From: Pedobacter sp. Leaf194
GTDB taxonomy: Bacteria > Bacteroidota > Bacteroidia > Sphingobacteriales > Sphingobacteriaceae
Length of the DNA: 64,000 nucleotides
Assembly: GCF_001423945.1 (NCBI RefSeq)
Contig: NZ_LMPU01000008.1
Span: 186,001-250,000 of the forward strand
Direction: 5' to 3'
The notes under the pieces are model-generated. The model did not search any database, had not been told where the DNA came from, and saw only the letters and a program-made list of their open reading frames with translations. The position numbers and the translations under genes were made by a program. This document shows, piece by piece, positions 43,365-51,368 of this stretch. How positions within the stretch are numbered: the first letter of the stretch is position 1; each line of letters starts with the position of its first letter.

Positions 43365-46348
43365 TAGAATCCTTGTTTTCTTAAGTCTGCAAATGTTTCA
43401 TCAGCATCTCGTAATGCAACTGAAGGCAACCAATATCTAAGCTTTTTGGGCTTGATCAGATAGATAACATTACCTTCATACAACCTAATAACCCTAATGA
43501 GTCTTAGGTTTTTTCCTGCCACTTTATAAACTAGTTTTTCTATGTCAGCCTCCGCTTTTTCCTTGTCATCAAATTGGATAGTCGGTTTATTCTTAAAATA
43601 AAATGGGTAGCACACATAAGATTGAGTAATAAACGGCTCATAAGGCTCTAATGCTGGATAAATGGAACTCAAAACATCAGTGAAAACTCTGCCATATTCA
43701 GCTAATTGGACATCAGAGACATCGTTTACGGCTATTGTGGCATTCTCTCCATTCCTTCTAAATTCTAAAAGATAAGCCCAAAAATCATTTAAAATTATTT
43801 GTTCGTATTCATCCAACCTAAGCTCGTCTGAATCTTCAGGATATGGTAGCGTGTCCAAGTCTGTTTTCATTATGGCAGAGGACTTGTTTACCAAGTATTG
43901 CCCACTGGTTCCCGCTATGTAGAAAGGGTAAATATCTCTAGTTAAAATATTTTTTTCAAGATTTCGTAAATCCTCAACCTCTTCTGCCGAGGCATGAATG
44001 CCGACTATTCTGCTTTGAAAAGTTAAATCGTCCAACCTCAGTGCAACAGGAATTTTATCATTAGATATTATCTCTTTTATCAAAAGGTGCGGTGCTTTAA
44101 AAAGCAAGGGATTTCGATCCCTGTAGAATAGTTCCGTTTGAAGATTGTGAATTTTTGAATCATCAATCCCTGTTTCGGTAAATGCTTCTGCTGGGAGCGT
44201 TCTTTTTCCAGTTAAATGGGCAGCTCTTTTATATGCATTTTTGCCTCCTACCATAAATCCTTCTTCATAAATCCAGCCTCTTTTCTTTATGTAGGCATCT
44301 AAGGTATCGAGTTTTGACAGGCGAGTAATTAATTGATGAACTCTACTACCGCCCAAAAAATTTGATTTCCAAATCAATGAGTCATTAAGTGCAAGTTTAC
44401 GAGGGACAAAATGAAAATCGTAAGTATCTAATTCAAAATAGATCTTTTCTTTATTGGTCTTCGTTCGCCTTACTGTGATATGTAGTAATCCTTTACCCCT
44501 TGGAGGTTCGTTCTTGACAAAGATTGCCGCAGTAGCAACATCGCCATTTTTACCAAAAAGTACCCTACTAATGTGAGTGAAATCAATTATCTGAGGTATG
44601 TTATATAGTCCGAATAGATGTTGACGGAAATAAAAGGAGTTATTATTATATAGAAAAGGCCCAGATGGTTCGATTAAGCATACCAGTTTACCCGGTTTAC
44701 AAATATTAATAGCTTGTTCAAGAAAAAGTAAAGCAATTTGATTATCAGGAAGCTTTAGGTTAGGTTTTTCCTGTAGGGGATAATTGGTTTTCCTAAATTT
44801 CAACGCAATCTTTTCTACTTTTTTTGCTGGCTCTGTTAATTTAGCTTCGAAAGGAGGATTTCCGATAACCAAATCAAACTGATGCTCATTAATCTTCTTA
44901 GTCAATAAAAGGTTGAAAAAATCATCATGTAGCAGATTCTCTTGATCTAAGCTATCAAATTCTAAATTATCCCATATTTGAAGTGGTGTTAATTCGTCGC
45001 ATAAAGCTAAACTCAAACTAAAAATTGACAGGTTTACCGCATCTTTATCCTTATCGCAACCAAATATGTTGTCCTTTAAAAGCGCTTTTAGTTTTGCTAA
45101 ATTCGGACGATTCCAGTTATTAGCTTTTCTCCAGCGATATATTAACCTCCTATAAGCTCCCACCAAAAATACACCCGACCCACAAGCTGGGTCAAGTATC
45201 TTAAAATTGGTATTAAGGTCGGAAAAGGGCATTGATTCATCTAAAAGAAAATTAACCAAATAAGGAGGTGTATAAACAACGCCTGGCTTTTTTTCCAGAA
45301 ATTCCTCATATATATTGCTAATCAGTTCAACAGGAAGATCATTGAATGAATATAGCCGCCAAAAAACAAATTGAACCCCTTGCAAATTACCTTCTAGAAA
45401 TAACGAAAAACGTGTTAGGTCAGTATTTTTTAGCTCAGAGCGTTCTTCATCTGTTAAGCTAAATACTCCACCATGAAAATGACCTGCTAAATAGTCAAAT
45501 AGTTCTAATGCTGCTCCTTTGGTTTTTAGGATATCTGAAAAGCATGTAGCTTCAGGGGCAAATTTTTCAAAGAAATTAGTATCATACTTTATTTTTACTT
45601 TTCGGCCATTGACAATTGACACCCTCTCTTCGTCTCTTTTTGGAAAAACTGAATTATTAAACTCATCCGTTCTTTCTTCCAGGTACTTTATCAAAATGGA
45701 CATCACCATTAACTTCTTTGCAAAAGCCTCTGGCAAAATTTTGCGATCCACAATGTCTTTTAAAGCCTGCTTAAGCTCAGATAATAGTTTCTCATAAGCA
45801 CTGTTACTAAATTCAAACTCCGAACTATAGGATGAATTTTCCCAAAAGGAACCGTTATCAAACGAACGGCCTGAAAATGCCTGAAATTTTTTAGAGTCTT
45901 CGGAATACTGATTGTTTATGGCATCGCTAATTCGTGAAGCCAGGCTAATCGTTGTTAGCGGCTTATAAATTAAATTATTGCCTTTGGCTGGCTTTTCAAA
46001 GCAATTGAATATCCTAACGTCTTGATTCGTGATGACAAAAAACATCGGCACAGAACCGGAGCTATAAAGTCTCTGATGTAGCAGGATAATGTCGTTTTCT
46101 ACAACATCTTTTTGCTCGGTAAAATCATAAATATAGACTTGTGGTATAGATGGCCTGTCAGTAAATTTTCGGAAATAAATATAATCCACCTTATAGCCGG
46201 ATGCATTTTCCAGCGCAATTATTTCTTCAATACTAAAAATTGAAGGATCTGTATCTTTAGCATTCTGAACACGTACCAAGCCAGTTGAATGATTTTCATC
46301 ACCCAACATTTCTAGCTGCACCAAACTGTTTTTAAATACGTCGTTCAT
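43364..46348 (-). CDS. N6-adenine DNA methyltransferase (Eco57I-like)
   Basis: 994 aa. SAM-binding motif I (LDPACGSGVF) lies near residues 385-394 and catalytic motif IV (GNPPFEA) near 494-500, the order and NPPF box of gamma-type adenine methyltransferases. The N-terminal 300 residues resemble the helical regions before the methylase in large type IIG/Eco57I-like enzymes. The C-terminal third should be target recognition. No obvious N-terminal nuclease motif is visible, so the downstream 240-aa protein may supply cleavage. Confidence 0.88.
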   Translation of the reverse strand: MNDVFKNSLVQLEMLGDENHSTGLVRVQNAKDTDPSIFSIEEIIALENASGYKVDYIYFRKFTDRPSIPQVYIYDFTEQKDVVENDIILLHQRLYSSGSVPMFFVITNQDVRIFNCFEKPAKGNNLIYKPLTTISLASRISDAINNQYSEDSKKFQAFSGRSFDNGSFWENSSYSSEFEFSNSAYEKLLSELKQALKDIVDRKILPEAFAKKLMVMSILIKYLEERTDEFNNSVFPKRDEERVSIVNGRKVKIKYDTNFFEKFAPEATCFSDILKTKGAALELFDYLAGHFHGGVFSLTDEERSELKNTDLTRFSLFLEGNLQGVQFVFWRLYSFNDLPVELISNIYEEFLEKKPGVVYTPPYLVNFLLDESMPFSDLNTNFKILDPACGSGVFLVGAYRRLIYRWRKANNWNRPNLAKLKALLKDNIFGCDKDKDAVNLSIFSLSLALCDELTPLQIWDNLEFDSLDQENLLHDDFFNLLLTKKINEHQFDLVIGNPPFEAKLTEPAKKVEKIALKFRKTNYPLQEKPNLKLPDNQIALLFLEQAINICKPGKLVCLIEPSGPFLYNNNSFYFRQHLFGLYNIPQIIDFTHISRVLFGKNGDVATAAIFVKNEPPRGKGLLHITVRRTKTNKEKIYFELDTYDFHFVPRKLALNDSLIWKSNFLGGSRVHQLITRLSKLDTLDAYIKKRGWIYEEGFMVGGKNAYKRAAHLTGKRTLPAEAFTETGIDDSKIHNLQTELFYRDRNPLLFKAPHLLIKEIISNDKIPVALRLDDLTFQSRIVGIHASAEEVEDLRNLEKNILTRDIYPFYIAGTSGQYLVNKSSAIMKTDLDTLPYPEDSDELRLDEYEQIILNDFWAYLLEFRRNGENATIAVNDVSDVQLAEYGRVFTDVLSSIYPALEPYEPFITQSYVCYPFYFKNKPTIQFDDKEKAEADIEKLVYKVAGKNLRLIRVIRLYEGNVIYLIKPKKLRYWLPSVALRDADETFADLRKQGF

Positions 46349-46643
46349 AAGCGCGCTAAAATACTAATTATTTTAGCAATTCTTTTAAATTTAAGCTAAC
46401 TTATAAAAAATATGTCGTATTTTATGAGATTTAAGATAGTAGTAAACGATTTAGAAAACCAAGGGGACAATCCAAAATATTGTGACAGAAAAATAGCTTT
46501 CCGGGAATAAAATCAAGGAATGATTGCGTTTTTTACTCTTATTAAACCCCTTAACAAAAACATAACACCACCTAAGCCCGTCATTCGCTGATATTTATAC
46601 AATTTCGCTTCTAAATGCTTATCTTGCAGCTGCAAAATTCATA

Positions 46644-46766
46644 ATGGCTGACTTTATTGAGTATACAGACAACGAACTATTTGTCCTGGTTACCCAGGAC
46701 AATGAATTTGCATTCAATACCCTTTTACGGGCGAATGCAGTTTCCTCAGAAACGCGCTATAATTGA
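46644..46766 (+). pseudogene. N-terminal stub of an ECF sigma factor
   Basis: A 40-codon frame with YTDNELFVLVTQDNEFAFNTL (key residues near 7-27), the usual N-terminal helix of Bacteroidota ECF sigma factors. The following region-2 sequence is missing and the frame stops after 40 codons. It is therefore a truncated remnant with no sigma activity. Confidence 0.6.
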
Positions 46767-47487
46767 GACAATTACGGATTATATAACTGTCGGAAATGAC
46801 ATGATTAGTGCAGGAATTTCCCAACTTTCTTTATCCTCAAAACTAACAAAGCAACAGGATTTCACCGGTGTGTTGATGCTCCTGACACCGAAGTGTTATT
46901 GTTCGCAGTAGGTAGTGTTTGGTTCTTTTGGATATCTGAGATTTTTCTCCTAGCCATTCTTCCAATAACTTTACGAAAACGTCAATATTTTTAAGCCTTT
47001 TCAATGCAGTAAGTGCCACACGGGCAGATATAAAAAGAAGTCTTCCTATAGTGAAATACATTGCGCGGGAAAATGTTTCTAAATCAAGGTTGCAGATCAT
47101 TGGAAATTCTTTTGTGGGGCTATTCACGAACTAAACAGTTATGGAAGGAGAACTGCCGTACATGACACACAAATGCTTCGAAATCTAGTAGCATGCTGAC
47201 CTCTTATAGGATTTTGTAAAGGCTTGCGAATCTTCCTTGAAGCTAATGGCAATTATAATAACGAAAGTTTTTGTGTCAGGCAGTTGCTTTAAAATTTGTC
47301 ATGATTATCATCTGCTGCTGCCACTTAAGGATATATCGGCAAAGATTGCCGCGATAATAAAAAAACTAGTCGGAATTGATCTGGTCTAATAGAGTAAAAG
47401 ATTCTAAGTCTTCTAGTCTCATGTCAATCACATCCACAAACATGTATTTATCAAGATATTTCAAGAAATCCCTTAACATCAAAATAC

Positions 47488-47508
47488 GCTTCGTTACCTA
47501 TTTGTTAC
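47488..47508 (+). repeat. 21-bp direct repeat, right copy
   Basis: GCTTCGTTACCTATTTGTTA plus C; 19 of 21 match to 37250-37270. Together they flank the defence-like island. Confidence 0.35.
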
Positions 47509-48059
47509 TATCTTTCTATTTCAATTATAAGCTTTAACCCTTGTAACAACTTAATCTGCTGAACCATCCCAAAAAACGAAGGATTTTTGCAAGTAATATT
47601 TATTCGCGGAACTCTTTCAAGTCAATCCTAACAAATTCACATAACTAAGCAATAAACATTTACGACTAGTATTATGGTAATACAATTGAGATTATTTTAT
47701 CACTTTTTGAGACTTTTCGAAATTTACCACATCTTCGCAATCATCATAAAAGTTCGACAAGTTGCCGCTCGACTCTAGGGAAAGGACGGTATTTTCAGTG
47801 CAAATTTTGTGCAGTGCTTTGGGTGATTTGAAACCAACCTACAATCCAAGGACAACTTATTAGATTATTCCTGTAACGGATGTGTTTACCAACTGCTTAA
47901 AGGAAGCAAGCGAAGGCTGTACTTTCTCTGTTTATGGTGCGACTAGAAATTACAGAAAAACCTCATACACTAAGTGGTTTAATGTAATATATTTTGTGTA
48001 ACTGTTTATTGTAATACATTCAGCGCATCTAAAAATAATTGTGAATGATATTTGTCAAA

Positions 48060-48089
48060 TTACACATAAACCTTCGTTTTTTTGTAATC
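48060..48089 (+). repeat. 30-bp repeat, left copy
   Basis: Starts TTACAC, has a shared ACCTTCGTTTTT core, ends TGTAATC. It matches 62652-62681 at 26 of 30 bases in the same orientation. The ends are imperfectly palindromic (TTACA / TGTAA). Confidence 0.65.
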
Positions 48090-48361
48090 CAAATTATCAA
48101 AAACTCATCATCAAAAACTAAAATTCTGATTTGAATAATGGAATGGGTTTATGATAATCAGCAAAAAGAAAAAGAGATATTTAATGCTTATCTGGAACGG
48201 TTTACTTTGCTTAAAGGCATCGGCATTTGCTCACAATCGATTATGAGATAATGAGGGAATAATGAAAATAAAATGAATGGAATAAATTTGCCTATTTATA
48301 AAAATGAAAGGGCAACTAGAATGCTGCCCTTAATCAATTAATGCTCACGGTGATTGGCATC

Positions 48362-48700
48362 TTAAGCAGCTACTCCTGTCATTCTTCTGCATTCTTCCGC
48401 ACAAGCCTTACAAGCATCTGCACATTCCTGACAATGCTGGGTATGATGATTACTACACTCATCTCCGCATTGCTGGCAAATATCTGCGCAAATACGGCAA
48501 ATGTCTTGAGCAAAAGAGCTACCCATACTCATCAATTGAGCGGCAGAGTAGCAGATGGCTGCACATTGCATATCAAGCTCAATACACCGCGCCATCATTT
48601 TCACGTCTTCTTCCTGAGTGCATGAACTTGCACAATGATTGCAAATTGAAGCACACTTTAAGCATGCATCAATACAGTTTTTCCATTCATGGTATCCCAT
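48362..48700 (-). CDS. Four-helix copper-storage protein (Csp/DUF326-like)
   Basis: 112 aa, cysteine-rich and helical: HEWKNCIDACLKCASICNHC near 4-23, CTQEEDVKMMARCIELDMQC near 27-46, then further CxxC pairs to the end (CADICQQCGDEC, HCQECADACKACAEEC). The cysteines spaced along helices match cytosolic copper-storage proteins (Csp3-like), which line a four-helix bundle. No signal peptide is present, so it should be cytosolic. It probably buffers copper(I). It is a single gene beside the fluoride operon. Confidence 0.9.
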   Translation of the reverse strand: MGYHEWKNCIDACLKCASICNHCASSCTQEEDVKMMARCIELDMQCAAICYSAAQLMSMGSSFAQDICRICADICQQCGDECSNHHTQHCQECADACKACAEECRRMTGVAA

Positions 48701-48899
48701 AACTTTAATTTTTTAGGGTTATAAAAAAAATTCCTATATAGATAACATGTTTATTTCCAGGCGGTTTCATTTTGTTTAAGAAAAGCTTTAATCCCGTGAT
48801 ATGATGCTTGTTTAAACGGTAGAAGAATAAGAAACTGGTTCTCGTATTCAAATAAGGAGGAATAGTGATAAATTAAATTCTCAACACCTACTTTAAGAT

Positions 48900-48930
48900 T
48901 TTGCACATCATTTTATTAGTATTATATTTG
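48900..48930 (+). promoter_or_regulatory. Bacteroidota sigma-type promoter of the fluoride operon
   Basis: TTTG (48900-48903), a 19-nt spacer and TATATTTG (48923-48930), matching TTTG-N19-TAnnTTTG. The start would fall near 48937, the first G of the riboswitch. Confidence 0.85.
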
Positions 48931-48936
48931 CAATAC

Positions 48937-48990
48937 GGAAATGGTGTCCTTCCGATTCAACCGCTTTTTTCAAAAGCTGATGGCGCCTAC
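48937..48990 (+). promoter_or_regulatory. Fluoride (crcB-motif) riboswitch
   Basis: The order GGAA-ATGGTGTC-CTTCC, then AACCGC with TTTT, then AAAAGCTGATG-GCGCCTAC reproduces the crcB/fluoride aptamer. A P1 stem (GGAA/TTCC), a P3 stem with wobble pairs (GGTGTC/GGCGCC), the AACCGC segment and the conserved CTGATG and CCTAC are all present. Known fluoride riboswitches turn on CLC-F, enolase and similar genes, which follow here. This identification is by motif and gene context. Confidence 0.94.
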
Positions 48991-49039
48991 AATAGAAATT
49001 CCAGCAGGTAATAAAATCTGCCGGTCAAAGTATTGTAGG
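48986..49039 (+). promoter_or_regulatory. Likely translational expression platform
   Basis: CCTACAATA (48986-48994), the riboswitch's 3' edge, is the exact reverse complement of TATTGTAGG (49031-49039), whose last base is the first G of the GTG start. Without fluoride this 9-bp helix would hide the start codon; with fluoride, CCTAC is held in the aptamer and the start is free. Inference from pairing. Confidence 0.75.
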
Positions 49040-49593
49040 TGAAAAAATTAAAAATAAATTCTCAACTCTTATTGCTGGCAGCTATCTTAATTGCGCTTGT
49101 CTTACTTTGTCTGTCTGCCAAAGTGAGATCAGTGTTAGCAATGGTCCTGCCGGTTGAAACTGAATGGTTCTTGTGGATAAATCAGCACCATAATGCATTC
49201 TGGGATACGATCATGTACTGGGCCAGTGATAAGCGTTTTTGGCTTCCTTTTTATGCCTTCATTATTTATTGCCTCTTCCAGAATTTCTGCAAAAAAATTT
49301 GGCAGGTTCTTATTACCATTGCGCTACTAGTTGCTAGTGCAGATCAGATTGCTTCAGGACTGATTAAAAACACCGTTAAGCGTCTACGCCCTTCCCATGA
49401 ACCGAATCTAACTACGATCATTCATTTAAGTAAAGCAGGTGCGGGTGGGATGTATGGATGGCCATCCGCTCTTTCATCACCTATCTTCAAAAGCATTCTT
49501 TCCGCTGGTTCGGCATTTACCGGATCATTGCCGGAGCAACGGTTCTTGTACTCATTTACTTTGGAATTATTCAATAACGGAAAATTAACATAA
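49039..49593 (+). pseudogene. PAP2 phosphatase gene deleted into a uppP tail
   Basis: A GTG at 49039 opens a PAP2-like protein: N-terminal spans, the KNTVKRLRP motif (near 110-118) and GAGGMYG. After about residue 140 the PAP2 signature should read like FPSSHA, but the sequence departs. In another frame, 49455-49577 encodes 40 residues with [20 protein letters not shown] and a final hydrophobic span, the usual C-terminus of UppP. So an adjacent uppP was joined to the PAP2 gene by deletion, out of frame. The lost catalytic His makes activity unlikely. The frame still stops 4 bases before the next gene, so translational coupling survives. Confidence 0.7.
49455..49577 (+). pseudogene. uppP: C-terminal remnant of uppP (undecaprenyl-diphosphatase)
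   Basis: Read in the frame of TGG at 49455, 40 codons give W-M-A-I-R-S-F, then [11 protein letters not shown] and a hydrophobic end, followed by TAA at 49575. This is the typical UppP/BacA last segment (R-x-x-H-S-x-x-x-F-x-x-Y-R-I). It is out of frame with the PAP2 gene. Confidence 0.7.
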
Positions 49594-49597
49594 AACT

Positions 49598-50011
49598 ATG
49601 TGGTGGATCTACGCGCTATTATCAGCTTTCTTTGCTTCCCTTACGGCCATCTTTGCAAAAGTCGGCGTAACCAATGTCAATTCTGATTTGGCTACTGCCA
49701 TACGAACGGTGGTAATACTGATTGTAGCCTGGGGGATCGTAATGGCCAGAGGCGAACTTAAAGGAATTACGGAACTGTCAAAGCATAACCTGCTATTTCT
49801 TTTTTTATCTGGCCTTGCCACCGGCTTGTCCTGGATATTCTACTACAAGGCTTTGCAGATCGGGAAAGTGTCCCAGGTCGCCCCTGTTGATAAGTTGAGT
49901 GTTGCCCTAACTATTATACTTGCAATGGTGTTCCTGAAAGAAGCTCTTACCCTGAAAGTATTCTTTGGTGCCCTACTGATCATTGGGGGAACACTGGTTT
50001 TGATCTTTTGA
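49598..50011 (+). CDS. EamA/DMT-type small transporter
   Basis: 137 aa, one EamA unit with five hydrophobic helices (about 3-20, 32-48, 64-81, 90-112, 117-136). The start WWIYALLSAFFASLTAIFAKVGV and the later APVDKLSVALTIILAM are typical for single-domain DMT transporters of the bacterial/archaeal family. Such proteins act as dimers. It lies 4 bases after the broken PAP2 frame and 58 bases before eno. Substrate unknown; fluoride-operon membership suggests a stress role. Confidence 0.85.
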   Translation: MWWIYALLSAFFASLTAIFAKVGVTNVNSDLATAIRTVVILIVAWGIVMARGELKGITELSKHNLLFLFLSGLATGLSWIFYYKALQIGKVSQVAPVDKLSVALTIILAMVFLKEALTLKVFFGALLIIGGTLVLIF

Positions 50012-50069
50012 GAAACTCAATTATTTGTAAGCAACCGAAATACTAAAAATCAATATAAAACAAAAAACT

Positions 50070-51350
50070 ATGAAATTAACTAAAATTCATGCCCGTGAAA
50101 TTTTGGATTCCAGGGGCAATCCGACAGTAGAAGTAGAAGTCACTCTTAACGGAACAACAGCAAGGGGTATTTCTCCATCCGGGGCAAGTACGGGTGAAAA
50201 AGAAGCCGTAGAGCTTAGAGATGGTGATCCAGAGCGCTATAATGGTAAAGGCGTGGAAAAAGCAGTAAAAGGGATTAACGTCGAAGTCGGCAAATCAGTC
50301 ACCGGCTTATCCTTTGAGGGTCAGCAGGCCTTCGATGATCATATAATTGGTCTGGATGGAACCGAGAATAAATCAAGGCTCGGCGCAAATGCGATGCTTG
50401 CGGCCTCAATCGCCTTCGCCCGGGCTTCGGCCGTTGCAAAAGGGATTCCCTTGTATAGGCAGCTAGTGGAAAGGGAAGGTTACGTAATGCCCGTACCGTG
50501 CATGAATGTCATTAATGGGGGAAGGCATTCTGATAACAACATCGATTTTCAGGAATTTATGATTGCCCCTCATAACGCCCCCTCGTTTAAGGAAAGTATC
50601 CGTATGGGCGAAGCTGTTTTTCATTCCTTGAGAAGTCTGCTAAAAGCGAAAGGCTATTATACCGGAGTTGGTGACGAAGGTGGGTTTGCGCCAAATCTGA
50701 GTTCTAATGAGGAAGCCGTCCAAATCATCATGGAAGCGATACATATTGCCGGTTTTGCTCCAGGCAAGGATATTTCCCTTTGTCTTGACCCAGCGACCAG
50801 CGAAATGTGGAATAATGGAAAATATGAATTTTATAAAAGTTCTAAAGAACGGATCACAACAGATGAAATGATTGGCTTTTGGGAAGGATGGTTAAAAGAG
50901 TACCCAATTATCCTGTTGGAAGACGGGTTGGGCGAAAACGATTGGGAGGGATGGAAAAAGCTGACCAGCCTTTTGGGAGACAAAGTGGAATTGGTTGGAG
51001 ATGATATATTCTGCACCAACCCGAGTATTATCCAGCAGGGAATCGACCAGGGCATTGCAAACAGCGTACTGATTAAATTGAACCAGATCGGTACAGTTTC
51101 CGAAACGCTAAAGGCCGTAGAACTAGCCCAAAAAAACGGTTACAATTGCTTTATTTCTCACCGCAGTGGTGAAACTGAAGACACGACAATTGCGGATCTG
51201 GTTGTCGCTACCGGTGCGGGGCACATCAAAACAGGAAGTGGCTGCCGCTCTGAAAGGGTATCTAAATTTAACCAGTTGCTTCGGATAGAAGAAGAACTTG
51301 GTGATAGGGCATCATTTGCAGGAATCAATACTTTTTATAAAAAATTATAA
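50070..51350 (+). CDS. eno: Enolase paralogue of the fluoride operon
   Basis: 426 aa, full enolase length. Visible features are SRGNPTVEV near 14-22, the GASTG mobile loop near 38-42, GDEGGFAP near 201-208, LDPATSEMW near 243, the E-D-G-L-G-E-N-D-W segment near 288-296, the catalytic-lysine region LIKLNQ near 335-340 and SHRSGETEDT near 364-373. All catalytic positions appear kept. NGGRHSDNN and GSGCRSER differ from the usual NGGaHAdNN and GslSRsER. Fluoride inhibits enolase, so a divergent second copy under a fluoride riboswitch may be a resistant or supplemental enzyme. Confidence 0.95.
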   Translation: MKLTKIHAREILDSRGNPTVEVEVTLNGTTARGISPSGASTGEKEAVELRDGDPERYNGKGVEKAVKGINVEVGKSVTGLSFEGQQAFDDHIIGLDGTENKSRLGANAMLAASIAFARASAVAKGIPLYRQLVEREGYVMPVPCMNVINGGRHSDNNIDFQEFMIAPHNAPSFKESIRMGEAVFHSLRSLLKAKGYYTGVGDEGGFAPNLSSNEEAVQIIMEAIHIAGFAPGKDISLCLDPATSEMWNNGKYEFYKSSKERITTDEMIGFWEGWLKEYPIILLEDGLGENDWEGWKKLTSLLGDKVELVGDDIFCTNPSIIQQGIDQGIANSVLIKLNQIGTVSETLKAVELAQKNGYNCFISHRSGETEDTTIADLVVATGAGHIKTGSGCRSERVSKFNQLLRIEEELGDRASFAGINTFYKKL

Positions 51351-51368
51351 ATCAGCCGCTAACCTACA

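Larger units (their letters stand above)
46349..48361. other. Two-kilobase decayed region
   Basis: No intact gene. It holds a sigma-factor stub (46644-46766), a possible C-terminal fragment on the minus strand (47366-47479), a truncated 37-codon frame at 48138-48251, the right copy of a 21-bp repeat and one of two 30-bp repeats. Overlapping frames near 46843-47127 are not convincing. It looks like the scar of past insertions. Confidence 0.6.

Noticed and set aside
46843..47127. 94-codon minus-strand frame
   Set aside because: A competing hydrophobic plus-strand frame overlaps it; the region is decayed.
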